Assembly: GCA_947247005.1 (NCBI GenBank)
Contig: OX365955.1
Coordinates: 40,217,822-40,281,821 of the forward strand
Source: Spisula solida
Taxonomy: Eukaryota > Mollusca > Bivalvia > Venerida > Mactridae
Direction of reading: 5' to 3'
Length of the DNA stretch: 64,000 bases
The translations under genes and the position numbers were made by a program. Positions 23,560 to 35,612 of this stretch are shown here, in pieces. Every line of letters begins with the position of its first letter. Position 1 is the first letter of the stretch. A model generated the notes under the pieces. The model did not search any database, was not told the DNA's origin, and worked only from the letters and a program-made list of their open reading frames with translations.

Positions 23560-25220
23560 TGTACATTCTAATGAATGTACATTTTTGTATTATTTTTGGG
23601 AGGCGTTTAAGCCTCTCATTACTACCATTGCCCATTTCTTAATACAAAATTAACCGTCTTTAGGCTGCTATGTGAATCCGCATTCAAGTAGTTCCAGAAA
23701 CTGTCAACATTTCCAATAATGCTACATATATTTCTCCAAATTTTTAAACTGATTTAAGCCAATCAGCAACATTTGTTTATTCTAAGATCAACAATTATTG
23801 TGAAACTGTTCGTTAAATCGATATTTTTGCAAACAAATCACTACACCGGCCGATACCGAACTTGTTTCATCGTACGAAAATGACGTGTTCATCAAATGTC
23901 CCGGTTGTATAGCTATTTTTAGAAACTTCAGACTACGGTCAAGTGATGGTTTTATCAATGAATCGTATACGGTCTGCAAAGTACTGTTATGCAATCATAT
24001 GGTGTCGCTATACTAGCTAGCCGCTTTCTATAGACTGTCTCACGCTGTGAGGGATGTGATTACAATACTGTACTGTAGAATCTGATAAATAGGCGCGTAG
24101 TATTATTTTAAAGCCACTTTTGATATACGCATTCAATACACATATTACATATAAATTAATATGCACCTTTTAACAATTATTTAGATACCGAACATGCCTA
24201 TACAGTCACATATGCCTATTTTGACATTCAAGACAAGATCGGAAGTAAGAAAACGAACATTAAACGTGTAAGGTCGGTTTAAGCTTTAGTAGCAGCAACC
24301 AGATCGCCTCCCATCAGCACTCTCAGTGCTTTGATTTAACTAGGTATGGTAGAAGGTAGTAGATTATCGGACAGGAAAGGCAGCACTCAACTTAAACAGC
24401 CGAGCACAGACAACATTAAGCTATCACATACTACAACCACACGGCACAATGTCCAACACATAACTAAACGGGAAAATCATTGCCTTCACCGCCGAAAGCC
24501 CTAATGCTAAAAAGCGCACTATAATTAAGTCAAAAATGTCGAACGTCAATCAATGAGCATTATTCGCTTGAATTGATAAAAAGCGCAAATTTAATGCAGT
24601 TGGCCTCAATTATTGGAGCTAGCTGTAAAAATAATTTAACATTATCTAATAATGAATAAATTTAGAAATTTATTTTTCTACTCAAATACTACCGATATAG
24701 ATCCTCGTTTACATTTTTGTATTTATTCCAACTGAGTATTCACCAAGTAGCTACCCTAACACCAAGCTGATACCGCGGATAGGATAACCAGCTTTAGCCA
24801 TGTCATTTTTAGCGGTGCTGTGTTACACGGAGTAACAACAACGTGTGTTTCCTTGTCATTATATTCCTGAAACAATTAGTATGTTTTCCCTTGAGTTCAG
24901 CTTGTGGCCTTCAGATTTTTTGTAACTGAAATCGGGCCTTTAATATTGTTCCTTAACTTTTGAGACTAAAGGCAGCTTAAACTATGTAGTTCAGCAGTTT
25001 TGCTGTGAAAACTGAGTCATTCAGCTAGTAATAATTTATCATACTTTTCGACAGCTTTGACTTGGGCGGTTCTGTGCTTGTTTAGTTGGGCATTGGGTTT
25101 TTATGTATTTTATGTTTCCTGTGTTCGGTTGGTTCAGTTGGGCAATGTGTGTTGTGTGTTTTTAATTTGCTCGGCTGGTTAAGTTGAGTGCTGCCTTCCC
25201 TGTCTGACTTAATATAATCT
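23560..25220 (+). other. Long intron between exons 1 and 2
   Basis: Contains the intron block also found as a relic at 19.5-20.5 kb (23630-24350), an inverted R1 piece (24365-24480) and a direct R1 piece (24985-25215). Open frames such as 23788-23994 (minus) recur unchanged in each unit because the DNA is duplicated, not because they are coding. Confidence 0.7.
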
Positions 25221-25368
25221 TTTTGTGAAAAGCAAATACAATTTTACTGGTATTGTAACGTACAGGATAGTTCGATTATGCTAATGCATATAAAACTTAC
25301 GCTTATGCATATAAAATCATATCTTACACAATCATATTGCTTGTATAATTCCAAAACTGTTATTTCAG

Positions 25369-25491
25369 TGTTGGGTGACAGCTGTCCGGCAGATGCTGAT
25401 TGTAGTACACATGTGGTATATTCAGAATGTAAAAAAGGAAGGTGCACATGCTCAGTCGGTTTTGTTCAAACGGGCGGCGAATGCTTAAAGG
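25369..25491 (+). CDS. Array exon 2 (module A, subtype A1)
   Basis: Acceptor 'gttatttcag', donor 'AAGG|GTATAG', phase 1-1. Six cysteines with A spacing. The loop between cysteines 3 and 4 is the basic KKGR seen only in exons 2, 6 and 12. Loop 1 reads PADAD. Confidence 0.85.
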
Positions 25492-25811
25492 GTATAGATT
25501 GTGTTTTGTTTTATTTTTAAATGAATATTAAAACGGTGTATCTGGTATATTAGTTTTGTGGAGTTGTGATATCGTATAGAGAAAATCACTGACCACAAAA
25601 TATGTGTTATTTATTGGTAAGTGGAATTCACAAATCAGGAATAATCAAAAGGATACAAATTGTAAACATAAAAGTCAGTAGTACATTTTATTCAGATTAC
25701 TTACATAGAGCGTCACTATTACTGAGTTATAATTACGTAGCGCATATATATGCTATCAATGATGCGAGTAGTTGTGATCATATTAGATGCAAGAAATATT
25801 TTACAATTCAG

Positions 25812-25934
25812 CATTGGGTGATACGTGTGGAGATACGAGCGATTGTGCTACAACGAATGCAGTTTGTGATCACCAAAGGATGTGTGCTTGTGATGCGGCT
25901 TACAATGAAGATGAAAACGATTGCATTGCGAAAG
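25812..25934 (+). CDS. Array exon 3 (module B, subtype B1)
   Basis: Acceptor 'acaattcag', donor 'AAAG|GTACGA'. DHQRM precedes cysteine 4, and loop 5 reads DAAYNEDEND. Corresponds to exons 7 and 13 in the next units. Confidence 0.85.
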
Positions 25935-26079
25935 GTACGAATTCATCTACTGCGTATGCTGATTCAATATCAAGTGAAGTAAATCTTTAGAAAATAACTT
26001 ACATTCCGACTTTTCACATATATGTTAACAAAGTGTCGACAGACTAGTCAATATTTCGTCGGCTTAAAATTACATTGAC

Positions 26080-26290
26080 CTTGACCTCGTTTCAAACTTG
26101 ACCTAGATTGCATAAAAAACCTTCTGACCAAGTTTAATGAAGATAGGGCCATCGTTTTGTCCTGTAACTTGTTCACAAGCTGTTTCTTAGATTTAAGATA
26201 GTGACCTAGTTTTTGACCCCCACATGAGCATGTTTCTAACTTGACCTAAATTTCATAGGGTCAAACACTCTGATCAAGTTTCATGAAGAA
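26080..26290 (+). repeat. GACCT-type tandem intron repeat
   Basis: Degenerate repeats built on 'tgacctagtttttgaccc', 'aacttgacctagattgcata' and 'ctgaccaagtttaatgaaga'. Similar blocks occupy 30.9-31.45, 32.27-32.64, 36.83-37.36, 38.2-38.57, 40.31-40.5, 41.02-41.28, 42.1-42.31, 43.0-43.1 and 44.7-45.1 kb, each 5' of an A2/A3-type A exon. Two unit borders fall in them. Confidence 0.8.
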
Positions 26291-26436
26291 TGTTTTCCCA
26301 TCAATTCAGCTTGTGGAAAGCAAATAAAAATTTATTTTGTCTTGTACCATAAGGTCTGATTTAATTATGTTTATGCATATAAAAAGGTATCGTACACAAG
26401 CATATTGCTTGTATAATTCCAAAGTTTTTATTGCAG

Positions 26437-26559
26437 TTTTGGGTGACCCCTGTACGGACCATGCTGATTGTAGCACACATGTGGACAATTCAGAATGTAT
26501 GGTAAATACGTGCACGTGCTCAAACGGTTTTGTTCCAACAGGTGGCGAATGCTTAAAGG
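26437..26559 (+). CDS. Array exon 4 (module A, subtype A3)
   Basis: Acceptor 'tttattgcag', donor 'AAGG|GTAAAT'. Loop 1 is TDHAD, loop 3 is MVNT. Its predicted peptide is identical to exon 10. The intron to the next B exon is short (192 bp against about 317-320 bp elsewhere). Confidence 0.88.
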
Positions 26560-26751
26560 GTAAATATTGTGTTTTGTTTGATTTTTAAATGAATATTTAA
26601 ACGGTGTATCTGGTATATTAGTTTTGTGGAGTTGTGATATCGTATAGAGAAAATCACTGAACACAAAATATGTGTTATTTATTGGTTAGTGGAATTCACA
26701 AATCAGCAATAATCACAATTAATTAAATACACGAACTATTTCATAATTCAG

Positions 26752-26874
26752 CTTTGGGTGAGACGTGTGGCGATACGAACGATTGTGCTACAACGAATGC
26801 AGTTTGTGATGACCAAAAGGTGTGTGCTTGTGATGCGGCTTACAATGAAGGTGGAAACGATTGCGTTGCGAAAG
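26752..26874 (+). CDS. Array exon 5 (module B, subtype B3)
   Basis: Acceptor 'ataattcag', donor 'AAAG|GTACGA'. Distinguished by GDTND in loop 1 and NEGGND in loop 5. Counterparts are exons 11 and 21, also after a 192-bp intron. Confidence 0.88.
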
Positions 26875-29131
26875 GTACGAATTCATCTACTGCGTATGCT
26901 GATTCAATATCAAGTGAAGTAAATCTTTAGAAAATAACTAACATTTGTGTGTTTGTAATGTTTTCTGTGCTCGGCTGGTTGAGTGCTGCCTTCCCTGTCT
27001 GACTTTATATTATCTTTTTTAAGCTGATTAAATATCCAGTGAAAGACATTTTTTGAATAAATTACATTCCAACTTCAAATATAAATGTAATCTGCCTCAG
27101 AATGTCGAAAAGACCAGTCAATATTTCGTCGACTTAACATAACATCAAGCTATCTACAAAAGAACTTTTTAAAGATAACAATACTCTTGGGTTCCAATTA
27201 TATTCAGCTTTTTGATGAATGCATCCACTGTGTTCTTGGTTGGAGAAGCTTTTTAATTAATACATCCATTGTATTCTTCTTTGGAGCTCCTGTTACGAAG
27301 GATGCGTTATACAACTTGCGCTATCTTAATAGTGTACATTCTAATGAATGTACATTTTTGTATTATTTTTGGGAGGCGTTTAAGCCTCTCATTACTTCCA
27401 TTGCCCATTTCTTAATACAAAATTAACCGCCTTTAGGCTGCTATGTGAATCCGCATTCAAGTTGTTCCAGAAACTGTCAACATTTCCAATTATGCTACAT
27501 ATATTTCTCAAAATTTTTAAACTGATTTAAGCCAATCAGCAACATTTGTTTATTCTAAGATCAACAATTATTGTGAAACTGTTCGTTAAATCGATATTTT
27601 TGCAAACAAATCACTACACCGGCCGATACCGAACTTGTTTCATCGTACGAAAATGACGTGTTCATCAAATGTCCCGGTTGTATAGCTATTTTTAGAAACT
27701 TCTGACTACGGTCAAGAGATGGTTTTATCAATGAATCGTATACGGTCTGCAAAGTACTGTTATGCAATCATATGGTGTCGCTATACTAGCTAGCCGCTTT
27801 CTATAGACTGTCTCACGCTGTGAGGGATGTGATTACAATACTGTACTGTAGAATCTGATAAATAGGCGCGTAGTATTATTTTAAAGCCACTTTTGATATA
27901 CGCATTCAATACACATATTACATATAAATTAATATGCACCTTTTAACAATTATTTAGATACCGAACATACCTATACAGTCACATATGCCTATTTTGACAT
28001 TCAAGACAAGACCGAAAGTAAGAAAACGAACATTAAACGTGTAAAGTCGGTTTAAGCTTTAGTAGCAGCAACCAGATCGCCTCCCATCAGCACTCTCAGT
28101 GCCTTGATTTAACTAGGTATGGTAGAAGGTAGTAGATTATCGGACAGGAAAGGCAGCACTCAACTTAAACAGCCGAGCACAGACAACATAAAGCTATCAC
28201 ATACTACAACCACACGGCACAATGTCCAACACATAACTAAACGGGAAAATCATTGCCTTCACCGCCGAAAGCCCTAATGCTAAAAAGCGCACTATAATTA
28301 AGTCAAAAATGTCGAACGTCAATCAATGAGCATTATTCGCTTGAATTGATAAAAAGCGTAAATTTAATGCAGTTGGCCTCAATTCTTGGAGCTAGCTGTA
28401 AAAATAATTTAACATTATCTAATAATGAATAAATTTAGAAATTTATTTTTCTACTCAAATACTACCGATATAGATCCTCGTTTACATTTTTGTATTTATT
28501 CCAACTGAGTATTCACCAAGTAGCTACCCTAACACCAAGCTGATACCGCGGATAGGATAACCAGCTTTAGCCATGTCATTTTTAGCGGTGCTGTGTTACA
28601 CGGAGTAACAAGAACGTGTGTTTCCTTGTCATTATATTCGTGAAACAATTAGAATGTTTTCCCTTGAGTTCAGCTTGTGGCCTTCAGATTTTTTGTTACT
28701 GAAATCGGGCCTTTAATATTGTTCCTTAACTTTTGAGACTAAAGGCAGCTTAAACTATGTAGTTCAGCAGTTTTGCTGTGAAAACTGAGTCATTCAGCTA
28801 GTAATCATTTATCATACTTTTCGACAGCTTTGACTTGGGCGGTTCTGTGCTTGTTTAGTCGGGCATTGCGTTTTATGTTTCCTGTGTTCGGTTGGTTCAG
28901 TTGGGCAATGTGCGTTGTGTGTTTTTAATTTGCTCGGCTGGTTAAGTTGAGTGCTGCCTTCCCTGTCTGACTTAATACAATCTTTTTGTGAAAAGCAAAT
29001 ACAATTTTACTGGTATTGTAACGTACAGGATAGTTCGATTATGCTAATGCATATAAAACTTATGCTTATGCATATAAAATCATATCTTACACAATCATAT
29101 TGCTTGTATAATTCCAAAACTGTTATTTCAG

Positions 29132-29254
29132 TGTTGGGTGACAGCTGTACGGCAGATGCTGATTGTAGTACACATGTGGTAAATTCAGAATGTAAAAAAG
29201 GAAGGTGTACATGCTCAATCGGTTTTATTCAAACAGGCGGCGAATGCTTAAAGG
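29132..29254 (+). CDS. Array exon 6 (module A, subtype A1)
   Basis: Acceptor 'gttatttcag', donor 'AAGG|GTATAG'. Loop 3 is KKGR, and loop 5 carries SIGFIQT (exon 12 has SIGFVQT, exon 2 SVGFVQT). Confidence 0.87.
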
Positions 29255-29574
29255 GTATAGATTGTGTTTTGTTTTATTTTTAAATGAATATTAAAACGGT
29301 GTATCTGGTATATTAGTTTTGTGGAGTTGTGATATCGTATAGAGAAAATCACTGACCACAAAATATGTGTTATTTATTGGTAAGTGGAATTCACAAATCA
29401 GGAATAATCAAAAGGATACAAATTGTAAACATAAAAGTCAGTAGTACATTTTATTCAGATTACTTACATAGAGCGTCACTATTACTGAGTTATAATTACG
29501 TAGCGCATAGATATGCTATCAATGATGCGAGTAGTTGTGATCATATTAGATGCAAGAAATATTTTACAATTCAG

Positions 29575-29697
29575 CATTGGGTGATACGTGTGGAGATACG
29601 AGCGATTGTGCTACAACGAATGCGATTTGTGATCACCAAAGGGTGTGTGCTTGTGATGCAGCTTACAATGAAGATGGAAACGATTGCGTTGCGAAAG
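29575..29697 (+). CDS. Array exon 7 (module B, subtype B1)
   Basis: Acceptor 'acaattcag', donor 'AAAG|GTACAT'. DHQRV before cysteine 4, and NAIC where most B modules have NAVC. Predicted peptide identical to exon 13. Confidence 0.87.
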
Positions 29698-29759
29698 GTA
29701 CATGCTCATCTACTGCTTATGCTGATTCAGTATCAAGTGAAGTAAATCTTTAAAAAATA

Positions 29760-30850
29760 ACATTACAAATTAATGTAATCTGCCTCAAAATGTCGAAAAG
29801 ACCAATCAATAATTAGTCGGCTGAAAATTACTTCGACCTTTCTACGAAAAGAACTTTATTGAGATAGTATCATTCTTGGATTTCAATGACATTAAGCTTT
29901 TTAATAAATGCATTCATTGTGTTCTTAATGGTAGAAGCGTTTTAATTAATGCATCCATTGTGTTGTTAATTGGAGATCAGGTTACACAGTGTGCGTTAGT
30001 GTTACAACTTGCGTTATCTCAAAACTTTACTTCCAAATGTAAAATTGTATGTATTATTTTCAACTACGTAGGTTAGCAAGCGCACGATGATTTAGTCAAA
30101 AATGTTGAACGTCAATCAATAAGCATTATTCGCGTGAATTGATAAAAAGCGTACATTTAATGCAGTTGACCTCAATTCTTGGAGCTAGCTGTAAAAAGAA
30201 TTTAACATTATCTATTAATGAATCAATTTAGAAACCCCAGTTTTTATTTTTCTACTCAAATATTACCGATCTAGATCGTCGTTTACATTTTTGTATTTAT
30301 TCCAACTGCGTCTTCATCAAGTAGCTTCTCCAACACTTAGCTGAGACCGCGGATAGAATAACTAGCTTTAGCCATGTCATTTTTAGCGGTGCTGTGTTAC
30401 ACGGAGTAACAACAACGTGTGTTTTCTTGTCATTATATTCCTGAAACAATTAGTATGTTTTCCCTTGAGTTCAGCTTGTGAAAAGCAAATACAATTATAC
30501 TTGTATCGTAACGTACAATGCTAGTTCGATTATGCTAATGCATATAAAACTTATGCTAATGCATATAAAACCATAACTTACACAAACATATTAAAGAAAC
30601 TATAAATCCAATCACAACGCATGTTTATAGACAATAACTCTCATTTATTTTAATTGATACAGTTTATATTATTTTCTAAATTAAACGAAAATCTTAAAAA
30701 CATCGGATTCTATTTTTAGTTCACGGTCACGTGACTAAAACTACCGGATTTTCTTACTTCTGTAATAATTTTCATAACATATGTAACCGAATATTTGTGA
30801 AAACCGAAACGTCGGTCACTAATACATTATGATAACCTTAAACTTACATT
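29760..30850 (+). other. Intron between exons 7 and 8, unit-specific
   Basis: A block present in copies 2 and 3 (35.67-36.77 kb) but missing from copy 1. It includes a diverged second set of the '5' relic' sequence and 'ttcacggtcacgtgactaaa'. No coding signal. The short frame at 29876-30076 is duplicated intron. Confidence 0.6.
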
Positions 30851-31572
30851 CCGACTTTTCACATATATGTTAACAAAGTGTCGAAAAGACTAGTCAATAT
30901 TTCGTCGGCTTAAAATTACATTGACCTTGACCTCGTTTCAAACTTGACCTAGATTGCATAAAGACAAATATTCTTACCAAGGCTCATGAAGATAGGGCCG
31001 TAGTTGTGTTCTCCAATATGTTTACAAGCTTTTTCTAAGAATTTAAATTGTGACTTAGTATTGACCCCACATGACCCAGTTCCAAATTATACTTAGATTT
31101 TATATAGGCAAACATTCTGACCAAGTTTCATTAAGATTGGGTCATAATTGTGTTCTCTAATGTGTTCACGAGCTTTTTCTGACATTTGACCTTGTGGCCT
31201 AGGTTTTGGCCCTAAATAACCTAGTTTCAAACTCGACCTAGATTGCAGAAAGAAAACCGTCTGACCAAGTTTAATGAAGATAGGGCCATCGTTGTGCCCT
31301 GTAAGTTGTTCACAAGCTGTTTCTTATATTTAAGCTAGTGACCTAGTTTTTGACCCCCACATGACCCTGTTTCTAACTTGACCTAAGTTTCATAGGGACA
31401 AACATTCTGATCAAGTTTCATGAAGAATGTTTCCCTTGAATTCAGCTTGTGTAAAGCAAATTCAATTTTATTTTGTCTTGTACCATAAGTGCTGATTTGA
31501 TTATGTTTATGCATATAAAAACGTATTGTACACTAGCATATTGCTTGTATAATTCCAAAGCTTTTATTTCAG

Positions 31573-31695
31573 TTTTGGGAGACCCCTGTACGGACCATGC
31601 TGATTGTAGCACAAATGTGGACAATTCAGAATGTATGACAAATACGTGCACGTGCTCAAACGGTTTTGTTCCAACAGGCGGCGAATGTTTAAGGG
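31573..31695 (+). CDS. Array exon 8 (module A, subtype A2)
   Basis: Acceptor 'ttatttcag', donor 'AGGG|GTAAAC'. CSTNV instead of CSTHV, loop 3 MTNT, ends LR(G) rather than LK(G). Predicted peptide identical in exons 14 and 18. Absent from unit copy 1. Confidence 0.87.
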
Positions 31696-32012
31696 GTAAA
31701 CAGTGTGTTTTGTTTGATTTTTAAATTAATATTAAAACGGTGTATCTGGTATATTAGTTATGTGGAGTTGTGATATCGTATAGAGAAATTCACTGACCAC
31801 AAACTATGTTTTATTTATTCATTAGTGGAATTCACAAATCAGCAATAATCACAAAGGATATTAACTGTACATATAAAAGTCAGTAGTACATATTATTCAG
31901 ATTACTTACATGGAGCGTCAATATTACTAAGTTGTAATTAAGTAGCGCATGAAATAATCTTATGAATGATAGTTGTGATCAATTTAAATGCACAAACTAT
32001 TTCATAATTCAG

Positions 32013-32135
32013 CATTGGGTGAGACATGTGGCGATACGAGCGATTGTGCTACAACGAATGCAGTTTGTGATGACCAAAAGGTGTGTGCTTGTGGTGCGGC
32101 TTACAATGAAGATGGAAACGATTGCCTTGCGAAAG
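32013..32135 (+). CDS. Array exon 9 (module B, subtype B2)
   Basis: Acceptor 'ataattcag', donor 'AAAG|GTACGA'. Marked by ACGAAY and CLAK. Loop 1 is GDTSD here, GDTSA in exon 15 and GDTGA in exon 19, so this loop is drifting between recent copies. Confidence 0.87.
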
Positions 32136-32782
32136 GTACGAATTCATCTACTTCTAATGCTGATTCAATATCAAGTGAAGTAAATCTTTAGAAGAAACTA
32201 ACATTCCGACATTACACATATATGTTAACAAAATGTCGAAAAGACCTGTCAATATTTCGTCGGCTTTAAATTACATTTACCTTGACCTAGTTTCAAACTT
32301 GACCTAGATTGCATTAAGACAACTGTTCTTACCAAGGTTCATGTAGATAGGGCCGTAGTTGGGTTCTCCAATATGTTCAAAAGCTTTTTATAAGATTTAA
32401 CCTTGTGGCCTATTTTTTGGTCCCAAATAACCTAGTTTCAAACTTGTCCTAGATTGCATAAAAAACCTTCTGACCAAGTTTAATGAAGATAGGGCCATCG
32501 TTTTGTCCTGTAACTTGATCACAAGCTGTTTCTTAGATTTAAGATAGTGACCTAATTTTTGACCCCCACATGAGCATGTTTCTAACTTGACCTGAATTTC
32601 ATAGGGTCAAACATTCTGATCAAGTTTCATGAAGAATGTTTTCCCTTCAATTCAACTTGTGGAAAGCAAATAAAAATTTATTTTGTCTTGTACCATAAGG
32701 TCTGATTTGATTATGTTTATGCATATAAAAAGGTATCGTACACAAGCATATTGCTTGTATAATTCCAAAGTTTTTATTGCAG

Positions 32783-32905
32783 TTTTGGGTGACCCCTGTA
32801 CGGACCATGCTGATTGTAGCACACATGTGGACAATTCAGAATGTATGGTAAATACGTGCACGTGCTCAAACGGTTTTGTTCCAACAGGTGGCGAATGCTT
32901 AAAGG
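32783..32905 (+). CDS. Array exon 10 (module A, subtype A3)
   Basis: Acceptor 'tttattgcag', donor 'AAGG|GTAAAT'. Same predicted peptide as exon 4, 6,346 bp upstream, including loop 3 MVNT. Confidence 0.88.
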
Positions 32906-33097
32906 GTAAATATTGTGTTTTGTTTGATTTTTAAATGAATATTTAAACGGTGTATCTGGTATATTAGTTTTGTGGAGTTGTGATATCGTATAGAGAAAAT
33001 CACTGAACACAAAATATGTGTTATTTATTGGTTAGTGGAATTCACAAATCAGCAATAATCACAATTAATTAAATACACGAACTATTACATAATTCAG

Positions 33098-33220
33098 CTT
33101 TGGGTGAGACGTGTGGCGATACGAACGATTGTGCTACAACGAATGCAGTTTGTGATGCCCAAAAGGTGTGTGCTTGTGATGCGGCTTACAATGAAGGTGG
33201 AAACGATTGCGTTGCGAAAG
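33098..33220 (+). CDS. Array exon 11 (module B, subtype B3)
   Basis: Acceptor 'ataattcag', donor 'AAAG|GTACGA'. One replacement from exon 5 (DAQK instead of DDQK before cysteine 4). It has no long ATG-initiated frame of its own but the exon is fully open. Confidence 0.87.
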
Positions 33221-35046
33221 GTACGAATTCATCTACTGCGTATGCTGATTCAATATCAATTGAAGTAAATCTTTAGAAAATAACTAACATTTGTGTGTTT
33301 GTAATGTTTTCTGTGCTCGGCTGGTTGAGTGCTGCCTTCCCTGTCTGACATTATATTATCTTTTTTAAGCTGATTAAATATCCAGTGAAAGACATTTTTT
33401 GAATAAATTACATTCCAACTTCAAATATAAATGTAATCTGCCTCAGAATGTCGAAAAGACCAGTCAATAATTCGTCGACTTAACATAACATCAAGCTATC
33501 TACAAAAGAACTTTTTAAAGATAACAATACTCTTGGGTTCCAATTATATTCAGCTTTTTAATGAATGCATCCACTGTGTTCTTGGTTGGAGAAGCTTTTT
33601 AATTAATACATCCATTGTATTCTTCTTTGGAGCTCCTGTTACGAAGGATGCGTTATACAACTTGCGCTATCTTAATAGTGTACATTCTAATGAATGTACA
33701 TTTTTGTATTATTTTTGGGAGGCGTTTAAGCCTCTCATTACTACCATTGCCCATTTCTTAATACAAAATTAACCGCCTTTAGGCTGCTATGTGAATCCGC
33801 ATTCAAGTAGTTCCAGAAACTGTCAACATTTCCAATAATGCTACATATATTTCTCCAAATTTTTAAACTGATTTAAGCCAATCAGCAACATTTGTTTATT
33901 CTAAGATCAACAATTATTGTGAAACTGTTCGTTAAATCGATATTTTTGCAAACAAATCACTACACCGGCCGATACCGAACTTGTTTCATCGAACGAAAAT
34001 GACGTGTTCATCAAATGTCCCGGTTGTATAGCTATTTTTAGAAACTTCAGACTACGGTCAAGTGATGGTTTTATCAATGAATCGTATACGGTCTGCAAAG
34101 TACTGTTATGCAATCATTGGTGTCGCTATACTAGCTAGCCGCTTTCTATAGACTGTCTCACGCTGTGAGGGATGTGATTACAATACTGTACTGTAGCATC
34201 TGATAAATAATGTCGAACGTCAATCAATGAGCATTATTCGCTTGAATTGATAAAAAGCGTAAATTTAATGCAGTTGGCCTCAATTCTTGGAGCTAGCTGT
34301 AAAAATAATTTAACATTATCTAATAATGAATAAATTTAGAAATTTATTTTTCTACTCAAATACTACCGATATAGATCCTCGTTTACATTTTTGTATTTAT
34401 TCCAACTGAGTATTCACCAAGTAGCTACGCTAACACCAAGCTGATACCGCGGATAGGATAACCAGCTTTAGCCATGTCATTTTTAGCGGTGCTGTGTTAC
34501 ACGGAGTAACAACAACGTGTGTTTCCTTGTCATTATATTCCTGAAACAATTAGTATGTTTTCCCTTGAGTTCAGCTTGTGACCTTCAGATTTTTTGTTAC
34601 TGAAATCGGGACTTTAATATTGTTCCTTAACTTTTGAGACTAAAGGCAGCTTAAACTATGTAGTTCAGCAGTTTTGCTGTGAAAACTGAGTCATTCAGCT
34701 AGTAATCATTTATCATACTTTTCGACAGCTTTGACTTGGGCGGTTCTGTGCTTGTTTAGTTGGGCATTGCGTTTTTATGTGTTTTATGTTTCCTGTGTTC
34801 GGTTGGTTCAGTTGGGCAATGTGCGTTGTGTGTTTTTAATTTGCTCGGCTGGTTAAGTTGAGTGCTGCCTTCCCTGTCTGACTTAATATAATCTTTTTGT
34901 GAAAAGCAAATACAATTTTACTGGTATTGTAACGTACAGGATAGTTCGATTATGCTAATGCATAATTATAAAACTTATGCTTATGCATATAAAATCATAT
35001 CTTACACAATCATATTGCTTGTATAATTCCAAAACTGTTATTTCAG

Positions 35047-35169
35047 TGTTGGGTGACAGCTGTACGGCAGATGCTGATTGTAGTACACATGTGGTAAATT
35101 CAGAATGTAAAAAAGGAAGGTGCACATGCTCAATCGGTTTTGTTCAAACAGGCGGCGAATGCTTAAAGG
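35047..35169 (+). CDS. Array exon 12 (module A, subtype A1)
   Basis: Acceptor 'gttatttcag', donor 'AAGG|GTATAG'. Loop 3 KKGR, SIGFVQT in loop 5. Confidence 0.87.
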
Positions 35170-35489
35170 GTATAGATTGTGTTTTGTTTTATTTTTAAAT
35201 GAATATTAAAACGGTGTATCTGGTATATTAGTTTTGTGGAGTTGTGATATCGTATAGAGAAAATCACTGACCACAAAATATGTGTTATTTATTGGTAAGT
35301 GGAATTCACAAATCAGGAATAATCAAAAGGATACAAATTGTAAACATAAAAGTCAGTAGTACATTTTATTCAGATTACTTACATAGAGCGTCACTATTAC
35401 TGAGTTATAATTACGTAGCGCATATATATGCTATCAATGATGCGAGTAGTTGTGATCATATTAGATGCAAGAAATATTTTACAATTCAG

Positions 35490-35612
35490 CATTGGGTGAT
35501 ACGTGTGGAGATACGAGCGATTGTGCTACAACGAATGCGATTTGTGATCACCAAAGGGTGTGTGCTTGTGATGCAGCTTACAATGAAGATGGAAACGATT
35601 GCGTTGCGAAAG
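35490..35612 (+). CDS. Array exon 13 (module B, subtype B1)
   Basis: Acceptor 'acaattcag', donor 'AAAG|GTACAT'. Same predicted peptide as exon 7. Confidence 0.87.

Larger units (their letters stand above)
23270..26940 (+). repeat. Array unit copy 1 (contracted, four exons)
   Basis: Starts at the R1 terminus after exon 1 and matches unit 2 from 26941, but carries only A-B-A-B (exons 2-5) where unit 2 carries A-B-A-B-A-B. The junction lies in the GACCT-type repeat near 26090-26110: sequence matching 30.95 kb continues directly as sequence matching 32.46 kb. The equivalents of exons 8 and 9 are therefore missing. Confidence 0.8.
26941..33290 (+). repeat. Array unit copy 2 (full, six exons)
   Basis: About 6.35 kb carrying exons 6-11. 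Positions in the preceding and following units match at fixed offsets: exons 4 and 5 recur 6,346 bp later as exons 10 and 11, and the non-exonic stretches at 27187 and 27561 recur 6,346 bp later too. Exons 6-9 recur 5,915 bp later as exons 12-15, because of a deletion in copy 3. The long-range match covers introns as well as exons, so the duplication is recent. Confidence 0.88.

Noticed and set aside
23788..34113. 68-codon minus-strand frame (MHNSTLQTVYDS...) present three times
   Set aside because: Preserved only because the intron block is duplicated. The older relic at 19.7 kb does not keep it.
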